A stretch of 64,000 bases of DNA, from the NCBI RefSeq assembly GCF_001522545.3, contig NC_031799.1, positions 43,799,305-43,863,304 of the forward strand. The letters are read 5' to 3'. Below, piece by piece: positions 38,359-50,800 of this stretch. Source of the DNA: Parus major. Its lineage: Eukaryota; Chordata; Aves; Passeriformes; Paridae. The number at the start of each line of letters is the position of its first letter. The first letter of the stretch is position 1. The translations under genes and the position numbers were made by a program. The notes under the pieces are model-generated. The model saw nothing but the letters and a program-made list of their open reading frames with translations. It was not told the origin of the DNA and made no database searches.

Positions 38359-38696
38359 TGACATCCCACTTTGCAGACAATGTCCTCTGTGCTGTATTTG
38401 CCAATGAAAGTGGACAACAACTATCTTGGGTTTGTTTTGGTGATTGTAATTTCAGGTCTGTCACTCTTGTTACATTGTGTACATTCAAAAGAAAGAGAGA
38501 AAAGATATATATGATAATCATTTCCACTTAACTAATTTTTACTTCTAGCAGGTAAATGTAGGTTGCAGAGCAGAGTGCTCTGTGTCCTGTACCTTGACAT
38601 GCAAAAGGCTCTCCTAATACTCCACATTCAAACTGAAGAGGAAAAAAAATGAAAAATCTCTAATGAAGCTGCTGTGTGTATTTATGAATATTAATG

Positions 38697-38702
38697 AATA
38701 AA
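38697..38702 (+). terminator. Candidate KCMF1 proximal poly(A) signal
   Basis: A canonical AATAAA hexamer lies about 340 nt after the KCMF1 stop codon. Cleavage would be expected 10-30 nt downstream. Use is inferred from the hexamer and position only. Confidence 0.5.
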
Positions 38703-39639
38703 AACTGCTTGGATGGTTTACCTTAACTACTGCATGACGTTTTTTGCAGCGTGCATGAGTTTTAGTGACCTTGTCATTTAAAAACTTAAATACAAGGAGT
38801 AAATCTATAAAACACAAAGCTTTCCCATTATTCAAAGGTTAGGTGATGAAAAAGGTTAGCGCTGAGTAGCAGTTTGTGGCCACAAAGTAGCTTCTTAATA
38901 ATATGTGACAGAATGACATCTTCATGTGCTGTTTCTGCACAGGATGGAAACTCTGCAGTGGGATACATTGTCCAGACCAGGGTGTGGCATTTTGCTGAAT
39001 GTGACCATTATCTTGCCCTCTCAGCTGTCACCTCAATGTGGAGTTAAACTTCATTTTATGCATCTGTAGGAGACACAACAGTAAGGCCACTGCTGGAAGC
39101 TACTGCAAAGAGGGGCTTTTGTGTGCCCTAAAATCAAATGATGTTCACTTTTGTTTAAAGTTTTTCTTTGTTGTAGTTGTTAAAATTTTTTAATTGTTAA
39201 ATATGTTTTATTCAGGTGTAGACAATTCATATATTCACTGTGTTCCTTAAAAAAAAAAAGTTAACCTGGATCCTATTGTCTTAGTTTAAAAGCCTTTCAC
39301 AGCCTCAGACATATTTTGAGTTATTTATGTATTTGCTTGATAGTTTGCAGAGACCTGGCAGTATCAGGAGAGCTTCAGGATTTGGATTCCCAGACTGTCA
39401 GTATATTACAAGAAATTCTTAATGCTAACTTTAGCACCTTTTATTTATTGTTTCTTCCAGTTATTTTTTGGTGATATAAAAAAAAAATTGGAAAAAAGCC
39501 TTTTAGTTGAATCATGCCACCTACATGCCTATACTGTTAATTCAGCTGGTTTGGAAAAAAAAAGAGTATGGTGTTCTTGTGCATAGAAATTTATAATAGC
39601 CCCAAAGCAAGGACAGAAGGGGTATATTTGGTCTTGGTT

Positions 39640-40088
39640 TTGGTTTTCTTTCTTTTTTTTTTTTCTTTTTTTTTCTTTTAGTGGGTTTGGTTTTTTGGTT
39701 GTTATTTGGGGTTTTTGGTTGGTTGGGTTTTTTTGGTAGGATTTTTTTGAATGTAAAGTTAGATTATAAAAACACAAGTGCACACAGCTTCTGATGAAAA
39801 TTTAAACTAGGCTTATATCATAATGATGTCTTTCCAGATCTCTCACCTCACCCCCTCTCTCTTTCTCTGTATCCTCTCATCTCAGCAGCATTGTAGAGTA
39901 AACGTAATGACGTGGACACCATGTGGTGTTCTCTGCAGAACTGTTACATGTATGCTAATCCAGAATAACAGCAGGACAAAACAACCCCATAGACTGAAGT
40001 TTAAGTTCCTCCCTCTCTCTTTTTTTTTTTTTTTTTAATCATCACATCTTGATTGTTTTCACGTAGAGCAGCATTAGCTTTGTTTGGG

Positions 40089-40120
<32 letters not shown>
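39640..40120. repeat. Cluster of T tracts and TTGG-rich low-complexity DNA
   Basis: A pyrimidine-rich stretch with several T runs (39650-39680) passes into repeats of G2-4 and T runs (39681-39750). Two long T tracts follow at 40020-40036 and 40091-40120 (30 T). On the + strand this could be copied into KCMF1 3' UTR if the distal poly(A) site is used. It may include poly(A) tails of reverse-inserted elements, but I recognise no element body. Confidence 0.7.
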
Positions 40121-40123
<3 letters not shown>

Positions 40124-40279
40124 TCTCTGCAACAGAAAACTTTACATGCAGCCTCTGGTTACCCTGAGAGTTACCCCCACTAGGGGACTTTTTTATTGAT
40201 TGTTGAAGACTTTCAAAAATTTTTCAAGCTGTAGTTTTTCAAACACATCTTCTGCACATTACAATAAGACACACGGTTC

Positions 40280-40285
40280 AATAAA
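40280..40285 (+). terminator. Candidate KCMF1 distal poly(A) signal
   Basis: A canonical AATAAA hexamer lies about 1.9 kb after the KCMF1 stop codon, beyond the long T tracts. It is an alternative or additional 3' end with no direct support. Confidence 0.35.
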
Positions 40286-42184
40286 GCATTTTCAAGACTG
40301 TTGTTCAGTTGATTCTCTTTGACTTTAATGTATTTTCCAGACAGTTTTGTTCCAGAAATTTCTGCATCTGCCTTTAATTCTAACAGTATCATCCAACATA
40401 AACTCAGTTTGTGTAGACATCCTGGGTGGTTTATATAAATATCTTTTGAAACCAAATGCTTTGGCAGGTGATGAAGTACGTAATCCTAAGTTCTTCACAG
40501 GTAGGTGAATTGAAGGCTGCATAGAACAAGGTGCATTTAAAACAGGCTCTTCTCAGTGTGCTCTTGTTTTGTATTGGTTAAGGCTGGTCTCTTACGTTGC
40601 CCAAATTCCAGACACCACCACACTTGACTGGAATGGGTGCAAACTAATGCTATGCTGGTTTGTTTAGAGGCTGAATACATGCTGGCTTGGATTTAAAAGT
40701 ATTCTTGGAAAAGTATCCTTGGGCATCATGTTAACTTGTACAAGTCTTCAGTGGTTTGGGAGGGTGTTTGACCTTTTTTTTAATTATTATTATTATTTTT
40801 AGGTATAGAAAGAACATGAAATGGGTACTAGGAAGGTGTTCCAGTAGTCTGCCAAAAGTCCTATTTGCAATGGAGTGTTTTTCCTTATTAGAGGAAGCTT
40901 TGCCAAGGTAGTATTTTGTGGGGGTATTTCCAGAACTTTTATTTTCAGGGTGCGTTGGGCTGCAATGGCTACAGCCTCCTTCAGTTTGAAGGGGAATCCC
41001 ATAGGGGGTTACTGCCTTTTCCATGTGAGAAAGGAAAAAAAAAATCACAAAACAACACCAAAAAAAAATCACCCTAAGACCACATCCCAACACTCAGTGT
41101 GGACAACCCCCTTCCCAGAACAGGACCCTTAGTGCTCCACACTTGAACAGGTCTGGGAGTGCAGGGACACCTGTGACTGAGTGGTTAAGGTCATGTGAAG
41201 AAACACATCCAACAGTATCAGCAAAAGAAGTTTTGTTAGAAATTTGTGAAAGCATGACTAAGTTCTAAGGCGAGGTTTGCTCTGTTACCACACAGATAAA
41301 GCACACAAAGGAGAACTGGATTAGAATCAGCTCGGAGTGCCACACAACACAGACTGGGGATGCAAAGGGTGAGGATGGAGAATGTTAGGGTGCAGAGGGT
41401 GAAGGGACACCCCCTGCACTGACTCATGGTTCACATTGGACCCCTTGCCAAACCTACCCTTGGAATTGCTCAGTGATTTATGTCCCAAGGATTTGGCAGC
41501 ACTTAATCATTGACTGATTTAACTCTTACAGAATGGCTCTGTAAGGTTCTCCAATACCACAAGAGTAACTAAATTTTGAATCTACATTGATGATACACTT
41601 GCCACAAAGTGTTGAAGGTTGACAAAGTCATGTATATATTCAAATATTCGTGTGTGTGCATGCCTACAAAGCACCTCTTGAAAGCTGCCCCGGGGCTGGG
41701 TGAAATTCACACACTGGATGCCTTTGCATCTATCAGTGGGCAAAGGCTTCAGCCTCAAGGAGGGGGTACCAGCCCAGGCCCCGCTGACAGTTTTTTACAA
41801 AACTCCTCTGGGTTCCCAAACCTGAGGGCTGATGAGCACCCAGAGGCACATCCTGCTCCAAGGGAGGTGCTGGCACAGCCTCTGGGGACCTGGGACCTCA
41901 GAGGGCCTCCCGTGGGACCCCATTCAGAGTGTGGTGAGATGCTCGCTTTAGTCTCCCATCCTGGACTCAATCCAGGTCAGTAATCTTCCTCAAAAGTCCA
42001 GTAACGATGTTGTTTCACTCCAGCTGTGATTCAGACAAAAACCAAGTTTCCAAGGCTATTCATTTGAAAATAAGTTTGTTGGGCAACAAATTCCTGGGAA
42101 CAGGGAGTGTTACTGAAAAGCTCAAGGAGACCATAATTGTGCGTGTGCAGGGTGAAGACATGCCCCACCACAGCCAGGTCAGAG

Positions 42185-42780
42185 TTGATGTGCTGTGCGT
42201 GCATTCTGTGTGCTCTGTGTGTGCGTGNNNNNNNNNNNNNNNNNNNNNNNNNNNNNNNNNNNNNNNNNNNNNNNNNNNNNNNNNNNNNNNNNNNNNNNNN
42301 NNNNNNNNNNNNNNNNNNNNNNNNNNNNNNNNNNNNNNNNNNNNNNNNNNNNNNNNNNNNNNNNNNNNNNNNNNNNNNNNNNNNNNNNNNNNNNNNNNNN
42401 NNNNNNNNNNNNNNNNNNNNNNNNNNNNNNNNNNNNNNNNNNNNNNNNNNNNNNNNNNNNNNNNNNNNNNNNNNNNNNNNNNNNNNNNNNNNNNNNNNNN
42501 NNNNNNNNNNNNNNNNNNNNNNNNNNNNNNNNNNNNNNNNNNNNNNNNNNNNNNNNNNNNNNNNNNNNNNNNNNNNNNNNNNNNNNNNNNNNNNNNNNNN
42601 NNNNNNNNNNNNNNNNNNNNNNNNNNNNNNNNNNNNNNNNNNNNNNNNNNNNNNNNNNNNNNNNNNNNNNNNNNNNNNNNNNNNNNNNNNNNNNNNNNGC
42701 TCAGTGTGTGTGTCTGTACTCTGTGTGTGTGTGTCTGTGTGTGTGCGCGCTCTGTGTGTGCTGTCCTGTCAGGTGTACAC
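42185..42780. repeat. Interrupted TG-type minisatellite/microsatellite with assembly gap
   Basis: Both edges of the gap carry units of the form ctctgtgtgtg and tgtgtgcgtg, so the missing bases most likely belong to the same repeat. The three long open frames spanning it are runs of N plus TG repeat, not genes. Confidence 0.85.
42228..42698. other. Assembly gap (471 N)
   Basis: There are 471 unknown bases. The length is not a round placeholder, so it is probably an estimated gap size. Confidence 0.98.
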
Positions 42781-44891
42781 CCGTTACCACCGATGGTGCT
42801 CCCCAGCCTGCTGTGTCCTTTGCTGCGTGGGGAGCTCGGACACTGCCAGGTTCCATTCTGCTGAGGGCTGCCTCAGAGCCATTGTTGGGACTGGGGCAGA
42901 CAGGAAGCCATACCCATATATCCCATTCCAGTATTTTGTATTTTAAAGTAGTTGGGAAAACGTGGAAACAGTGGAGTCCCTGGAAAGCTTTTTAGAATAT
43001 CAGTGTGATCTTTCTGTAACTTCTGCTTTAATAAGAGGTCTGGTCTGTTTTTAGAACCTCTCTTATGTCTGTGTCAAATACAAAGAACAGCTCTTGTACA
43101 TGTAATACAGTGAAAACACATCCACCTCGTGTTTTACTTATGACTGCCTTGATAAATTCCCTGGCACTGGGGTTTGGGGGAATTTCCATTCTTTGCCCTT
43201 TGCTCAGCCTGGGCTTCCATCTTGGCATGGAGTTGTGGTCCCTGTTAAGTTTGTGGACAGCACAGTCTGGTGCAGAATCCAAACATCCAGATGTGTGCAC
43301 AGCTGCAGCTTTGAGACATTTGACTATTGTGGAGGACTAAAGGCCATTTCCTGCTACCAACAGGAAGTCCCAGGAGGCAGAGAGGCTCCACTGCTACTTG
43401 GGACTCTCAGCCCTAAACCAGGGAAGCAGTGTGTGCATTCACTGTGTAAAGGTTTTCTAGTTACATCACTTTATCTTCTTTTCCCTGCCACAGCTGACCT
43501 TCACGTCTGGTCAGCCTGTTTTGCCACATGGGTACTTTGCTGTTTTGGGGCTGTTCACTTGTTTTAGCTCCCAAGGAAGAGCAAAGTGTCTTGAGACAGG
43601 CCAGTAGGCATAAGGATTTATTTGCAGTGTTTATTAACATGCACAGTATATAAGTGCTCTAAAGTTATCTGTGGACAGAAAAAGTAGAAAAGGGAAACTG
43701 TAGGGGGGAATGGTGCAGCCTCTGGAGTGTTTCCACCACACTTTAACTCGGTACTGGCTGCCACCTCCTGCAACATCTAATGCAACGAAATCACACTTGT
43801 GGGAGGGTGGTAAAAGGAGGGCCCTGCAGCTGTGTGTGTGGAGGAGAGGTACCAGTGGAAGGGAATCCACAGAGCTGCATCCTCCATGCTAGGCCAGCAC
43901 CTGTGGAGGGGCAGTGTGAAGCAGGGAGCCAGGGGCACAATCCCCCAACACCACGTGGAGCGCAAGTCACAGCCTTGAAAGAGTTGTCAGTGAGCACAGC
44001 AGAGAATGGGCCATGGAGGCCAGCATGAGGGATACCAACGTGGGTCTCAGCTGAGAAAGGAAAAAGATGTATAGCAAAAGTTACGAGAGGGTAGGAGTGA
44101 GGCAAACAAAGGGACAGGGAATAATCAGAGGCATCCCAAATCATGCCAAAGATGGAGTGACAGGTGGGACTGAGGAGGGCTGAGGACCACAGTGAACCAC
44201 AAGCAGCTAGAAAGTGAGGCTCTGGCAGCTTTTCTGCTTCCACCGTCGACTGCCTGTGGTGCAGGAGGAAACTGGCCACCACCTCTGGGGCTCTCCACTC
44301 TTCCCAGACTGCAAACACTTCAGCCCTATCAGGCTGGCAGCGCTGCCACCAGGGCACCCTCCCCTTTCTGATCCTATTCCTTTTACAGAGCAGCCCCTGA
44401 AAGGCTGTGCCAGGGTCTTTGTGCATCGCTCTGAGCCTCAGCACCACACACAACACTCATGGGCCCAGTATCTCCTCAAGGCTGTTGCCTTCTCTGACAC
44501 AAAGATCAGCATTTGCCCGTTCTGAGACCAACCCAGGCCTCCTCCTTCCCCAGATGCCAGAGCTGCTCATCAGTGCAGGATGGAAGGAAGGACGGTTTTT
44601 TCTGTCCACATTAGCGGTGTCTCTTTTCCCCACCATTTGTGGCATCTGTTCTGAACCTTCCATTGGCAAGGGGAAATTTTCTTACTTTGGTCATTTAGCC
44701 TTGACCCTTGGAGACGCAAACCATGGCATGCACCTCAAGCAGCAGGATGGGATGTGTCCCAGCAGAAGTGAGGATGTTGTGCTTTCTGATGCCCACCCAC
44801 CACTCACCCTCCTCTGCAGAGCACCAGGAAATGCAGTTCACAACCAAGTACCAAATAAAGAAGAGACAAGCATTTACATTTTATATAAGCG

Positions 44892-44897
44892 TTTATT
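44892..44897 (-). terminator. Candidate HOOK3 distal poly(A) signal
   Basis: TTTATT on the + strand reads AATAAA on the HOOK3 strand. It is followed on that strand by T-rich and TTGGTTGTG-like sequence that could serve as the downstream element. Confidence 0.45.
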
Positions 44898-47800
44898 TAC
44901 AACTTGTTTAACAACTGTACATTCTTCTATCACCTTGGAAGCATTAGTGTATTTGACTGGGAAAAAATATTAAACTTTTTGATTCCAATTATCATTAATG
45001 AGGTTTTTTTTGTCTATATACAGGTATGTATATTAATATTGCTACCATAACAATCTGGTAGTTACACGATTTATAGATGAACTGAAATGGGAAATTAATG
45101 TTTTGACACTCTAAGAATTCATTCTTTTACAGAAAATATATCACTGGCAACTTCACAAACAGTTATTACTTTGATAATTGATCAACACTTAATTCAGGAC
45201 TGTCAAACAAGCTGCTATTAAGAAGGTAAGAGAGTTTTCTATGCAGCACAAATGAAGTTAGTATATCAGAGACATGCTGGAGATCAGCTCTAAGTTGAGA
45301 GCTCACAACCACTTCATGATAGAGATGCCAGGCTAATCTAATTAAAGTACCCAGCTCCTTGACTGGTTCCACCTGGCATCTCTCTGTTGCATTAGTAAAC
45401 TCAAAGAACTTTTGTCAAGCTAAACACACTTACATACAAATGTCATCAAGGCTCAAGAACAACTGATACTTAGTCTCTAATCTGCACAGACCACTTAGAA
45501 AAATGAGGTACTGCTCGGCATCACTTTGGGACGCCTGTGGAGGCAGGTGCACAAAAAAAGCAATCCCCTCCTGCCCAGCACAGAGCCCTGATTTTAGGGA
45601 TCCTGCACCCAGCCTGGCTTGGAGCAGGGTGTGGTCCCAGCCGAAGCAGCACTGGCAAATGAAAAACATACCATGCCTTTAACACCCAACTAAAAGAAGT
45701 TTTCCTAAGTAAGGCTTGCCCTGACACACAACAAGGGATCAATGGCTAGGATCTGGAAAGACACAAATCCTTCAGCTCTCTACTGGACTCAGTCTGATGA
45801 AATGATGCTGCCTCTACTGCACAAGTATTTGACTCTTTATGACCAAACCCCAGATCCTGGCTGCAGGTCACGTCAGACTTCACTGCCCCTGGCCCTGGTG
45901 GACCAGGAAAGACATATATCCCCATCTGAAGCCTTTACGGACAGCTGTCAGCCAGAGCACCTGGTAGCCACAGTACCTGATAGAGTATCCAGAAGGGAAA
46001 ACACCACAGTTCTCACTGGGATCCTAGTTTTAGCCTTCACTCTGCTGCCTGGCCTGCTTGGAGCCCATTCCTACCTGCCCATCCCTTTGCCAGGCAGCAC
46101 GGACCACCCCGCCCTGGTGGGGCACACGTTTGTCCTTTCTCCATGCCGTTCTGCACAAGGCCACGGACACCGTGGGATCAGGATCCCTGAGGACTGGACA
46201 CAAGCGGGCGTCTCTGCGTACGAGGTGTGGCTCTGTCAGAGCCCACCCAACGGGCCAGGGACGAGGCAGGCACTGTGTGTGTGACCAGAAGAGACTGCAG
46301 AGACAAGTGGACACAACGCTTCCCTCAGCGTGGGGGTGCCCCCCTGGCAAACAAGGCTGGAGGTTCTTCTATACTGCCCAAATAAGCAAAACTATTCCTG
46401 GAAGCAGCAGAGTTCATATCAATATTTCTGCCAGGATTAAGATCCAGGTGAGCAAGAATGGGGTTTCTCTAGAACTGGATTTAAATCAAACCGCTTAAGG
46501 TACTCAGCATTCAGACTTTTCAGTTTTTCCAGCAAATCCTATGGCTTGAAAGCCCCTTTCCCTGTTTGTTATGTACTAATTCCTATACAATAAACCTCTT
46601 AACTTACAATACTACAGCACTCCCTCGTCTTCTGAATCTTGCCAGTACTGGATGTCCAATACAAAACAAAGATACAGTAGTACAAATGTGCAGATATTTA
46701 GGAATATTAAATAAGCAGCTTTTTAAATTAATATAGGCAGTACAAAGCATTTTGAGTTATGCTGTCTACATATGGCAAATCTTATAGCTAAACTTCAAAA
46801 TACAAAGAAACAGCCAAGCTAGTGCAATTGGAAATTAAATAGCTAAGACTGTGACAAGAGAAAGAAAAAAAGAAAGGAAAAAAACAGTACAGGTGAAAGA
46901 TAAACGATCCAAATCATAAACTGGCAAGGACAGTCTGCATAATACTGAAAGTGTAGATGACTTTCGTACTTATCTCCATTCATGGTCTTTCCTCAGATTG
47001 TTTTAACAATTGTACACAGATTGGAAAAAAAAGTTTCTGAAAGAAACCAACAACACAGCTCAAATGTAGAGAGAAAAATACAACAGCCACAAACTACTGT
47101 GTATATATACATATTAAGGAAGCAGGCAGTGCCTGTGAACAAAATACCACCCGGTAGTTTGCCTGGCTCGGAGATTATCAGATGAAACTTGCTTGGTTTT
47201 CTATGGAAGATGGGATCGCCAAGCAGCAATTCATTAGCCATTTCTCCTGGTAAAACACCTCCTTCGCTTTACTTAATTTCTTTAAAGATTCAAAGTGGAT
47301 CCTTTAAGGGTGCAGGTGCTTTGAAATTTGAGCAGTAACCAAAAGGACTTTTTTAGGAATTCATTAAGACCAGATTTTTATAGTTCGGTATATGAAAATG
47401 TTGCAGGAAGTCTGTATGTTAATACTGTTAATCAGAATTAAATTAAGTGGACAGGCGGAAGTAAGATGGAGAGCTGACAGTGCTCTGTCAGTTGCAGAAC
47501 GCCTCCTGTTGAGTTGTGAGTACAGGATTTCCTCTCTTCTAGCCTCATAGGAGACTTTTTGTGAAGAGAAAGAGTAAGTGGAAGTGGGAAATGGGAAAGC
47601 CACTCCCCAGGATGGTAAGCTTCTCTGCAAGTAGATCCCCCTTTGAAACCAGATGGCCATGAGTCTTAAGTGTAGAACTGGTTAAGTTTTGGTTATGCAG
47701 TCTGGACAGAAAAGCAAGTCATGCACTGAACAGTCCCTGTTATAATAATGCTGCAGGTCATGCAACCACATCACTGCAAATAAAAGAATAAAGAAGAAAG

Positions 47801-50800
47801 TTAAAAAGCAGATAACATATTACTGTTGAAAAAAAAAAAACAACAAAACAAACAGAGAACAGAACAGGTCCTTTTAAAAGCAGTTTAGTAAGGCCACCTC
47901 TACTTAAGAGTTGTGCAAATTCACAGAGAAAATACCTTTGCCAAGCAACTGTTCAAATTAACAGGAAGGTTACAGGCCAATAGTTGGAAAAAGCAACAAA
48001 ATAGCCTTGGTCAATATCTAACTTTAGCTGTAATTAAACTTCACACAATTCTGAGTAAAATTCTTCAGGGCACCATTCTTTAACTAATAAAGCCATGGAA
48101 AATAAGTTTACACAGCAATGAGCAATTCTCAGGCATTCATGCTGTCTGTGAGTGTAATTGGTAAAGCAAGATAATGTGAAAGGTGCCCACCCAATTCTGC
48201 ATGTGTTTACAAGCTAAAAGATAATCAGAGTCACAACGACTGTCTTGAAATCCTGGGCACCACTAAAGGCATTTAAAGTTGATCAGATGTCATCCTGTGC
48301 ATGAGGCTCAACATCACTGCCCCACTGCACTGGCAAGTTCTATCCCTTGCATGCAAATACAGGTTTGAATTGCCAGAAAATGATACATGTTCTTGTTAAA
48401 GTAAGCTGAGTCGGAGTCACTGAGCAGTAAAGAGAGCACCCCACTGCTGCAGAAGGGAATCTGAGTTCGCAAGAGAATCGCAGAGGTTGGCACACTTCTC
48501 CATCGTCACTGATGCACCCTTTTTCCTGGCCAGTGTAACTGGAATGGAATGCTTTACTGACACAGCTACGGTGCTTCCACTTTGCCCAGGTAACACAGAT
48601 GTCCCTACACAGCACTGGCACAGCACTAAATGGGCATTTTTGTTTTCATATTGCAAAGAGAAAATTGGCTTCAGCAGACTGAAATTAGAGCCTGTTTCCC
48701 CACTTCCTTCTCCCCTGTATTGCACTGGTGCACTGGTCAAAATTGATTCTAAGAATACTTCTTGTGATGGGGCAATCCAGGTTAAATAGATAAAAAAGAT
48801 TATTTATGCTACAAGTCCTGTAGCTTACGTATCCCTCTTTTTTCCTTCTCATTCATCCACCCAGAATACTAACTAACCATGACTGAAAACCACACAGAAA
48901 CACATATCAAATGGAATAAAAAATTTAACACATTCAACACATTCAAAGACCTTGAGGGTGTATATTTTGAGCAATCATTGTCTTTTAAGCTTGCTTGGCA
49001 CTGCTTGGTGCATAAAGTTACACAGTTCAGGATTAATATGAAGATCACTGTAGTTATTCTATAAAAATTCTATAAAAAATAAAAAGTTAAAGCTACATAA
49101 GCATGTACCTATTCTACTGTGTACAAATGAATATAATCCTTTAGTCTTACCTGGCTATTGCTTAGCTCAAACTTATTATTTAGTAGCACTTGAAGTGTCC
49201 TTCAAGTGTATGTTGGACATACACAGAAGAGACACTTCAGGCTTCTATTTTAGTCAATAGTACTTTTGAAAGGTCTTGTAAACTCGGGACACTATTATCT
49301 TTCAAGTATGTAAAAATTCTGTTAGTGCCCTTTCCTGACTAGAAATTCTTATCATGTTCTAAAAATAGCTGTCTGTCAATTTCTAAGCCACCTGATGAGG
49401 CAGCAACACATAGAGAGATGCAAGATGTGAGGGTAAATTGACTGAGCATAACCTGTCACTGCATCTGCAGCATCTTTAGAAAGACACAGTTTATGCAGCG
49501 GACAATATGTCTAAGGAGTGACAAAGAGAATACAAAGCAGATTATAAATTTTAAAAATGGTGGCCTTATAATGTAATACTTATAATTATTTCAAAACATT
49601 AATGATACTGCTAAACAAAAGCTTAAAGTCTCTTTCAAAACCATTGATGCCTCCAAGAAAGAAGTTGACTCTTCAGCTTACTAACCTTTTGTGGCTGTGA
49701 ACAATAACCTCTACTTTACAGTATTTTAAATTATATAACTGATGTTATATTCAAATCCAAATCAAAAGTCTGATGGTCTCATTACAACTATTTTATAACT
49801 TCATAAATACTCCACCACTGGGGATTTTCTCTTAAAATTCCATCCACTTTCATGATTAGGCTAACGACATGAGCGTGCTAACAGTAATAACTGGACTTTG
49901 TTAGCTCTCTTCCCTTCAAGTTAGGTATAATCATTAGGGATTCAATTTCCATTTCCAGAATAAACTACTCTGTACCTGTGGAAATACTTGCTTTTGCAGT
50001 ATTTCAGATCTGTGCCATGCTACAATAGTCAGCAGTCCTTCAAAGTGCTGACAATTGAAACAAACATGTTCCTCTTTCTGAAATCACTGCATCTGATCAC
50101 AAAGGACCTCTCTAATGCAAAGCAATGAATAAAATCAGCACAAGAAAGGAAAGGCTGCCCAAATGACCTGTATTTCCCTCTGCTAGGAATATTTTTCATG
50201 TTGTATGGATCATTCTCTGAGACCCATAGCAGCAAGACATAGCTGCAAGAAATTTTTTATCTGCCAAATGGAATCTATTTTCAGCCTGGAAATGACACCA
50301 TATGCAAAGGGGACAGAGGATATGCAATTTTCCAAACGACTTTACATGCACAGCAAACAGCAGCAGAGCAAACTCATGATTTGCCAACAGAGCCAAATGA
50401 TGCAGAAATACACTTCAGGATACTCCTGCACTACCTTGGCAAGGCCCAAAGGTGTAGGTAGAATCTGGACCACAGAGAAGCTGACAGCAAGACCATCCCC
50501 AGCAGATGAGGACTTCAATTACAGCAGTCAGCACAAGTTCCTACTGATCCACTGACTACAATCTGACATCAGGACAATCTGTCTGGGAAGCTGTGGCTAA
50601 ACTGTCAGGTGCTGTTTCAATGCCCCATGGGACGGTATGATTTGTCAAGTTTCCTTGACAAGCCTCCCAATCAACATTCATTCATTGCCTAATTCAATGA
50701 GCTTTTGCATTTTAAAAATAAACTTTAAGTCCCAACATGTCAATGAGTACACAGAAATAAAATCAAAGAAAAACAGAGGATGAAGCTAGCTAAGTCCTCA

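Larger units (their letters stand above)
38359..40300 (+). other. KCMF1: KCMF1 3' UTR (end uncertain)
   Basis: AT-rich sequence follows the stop codon. Two candidate AATAAA poly(A) signals are visible, at 38697-38702 and 40280-40285. The first would give a ~360-nt 3' UTR and the second ~1.9 kb. The interval includes T-rich and TTGG-rich low-complexity sequence at 39.64-39.75 kb and long T tracts at 40.02 and 40.09 kb. I cannot tell which site is used. Confidence 0.55.
40301..44860. other. Intergenic region between convergent KCMF1 and HOOK3
   Basis: About 4.5 kb separates the distal KCMF1 and HOOK3 3' ends. From about 41.65 kb it is clearly more GC-rich than the rest of the window. It contains a TG-type repeat broken by an assembly gap and a 221-codon open frame on the - strand (43791-44456) with poly(A)-like hexamers beyond it. 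I see no recognisable gene or repeat family here. Confidence 0.6.

Noticed and set aside
42007..42995. Three very long + strand open frames (266-285 codons)
   Set aside because: They are long only because the assembly gap contains no stop codons; the flanks are TG repeat.
45742..46284. A 180-codon + strand open frame with a hydrophobic segment
   Set aside because: It is antisense to the presumed HOOK3 3' UTR, resembles no family I know, and overlaps a GC-rich block where chance frames are long. It is kept only as a compositional observation.
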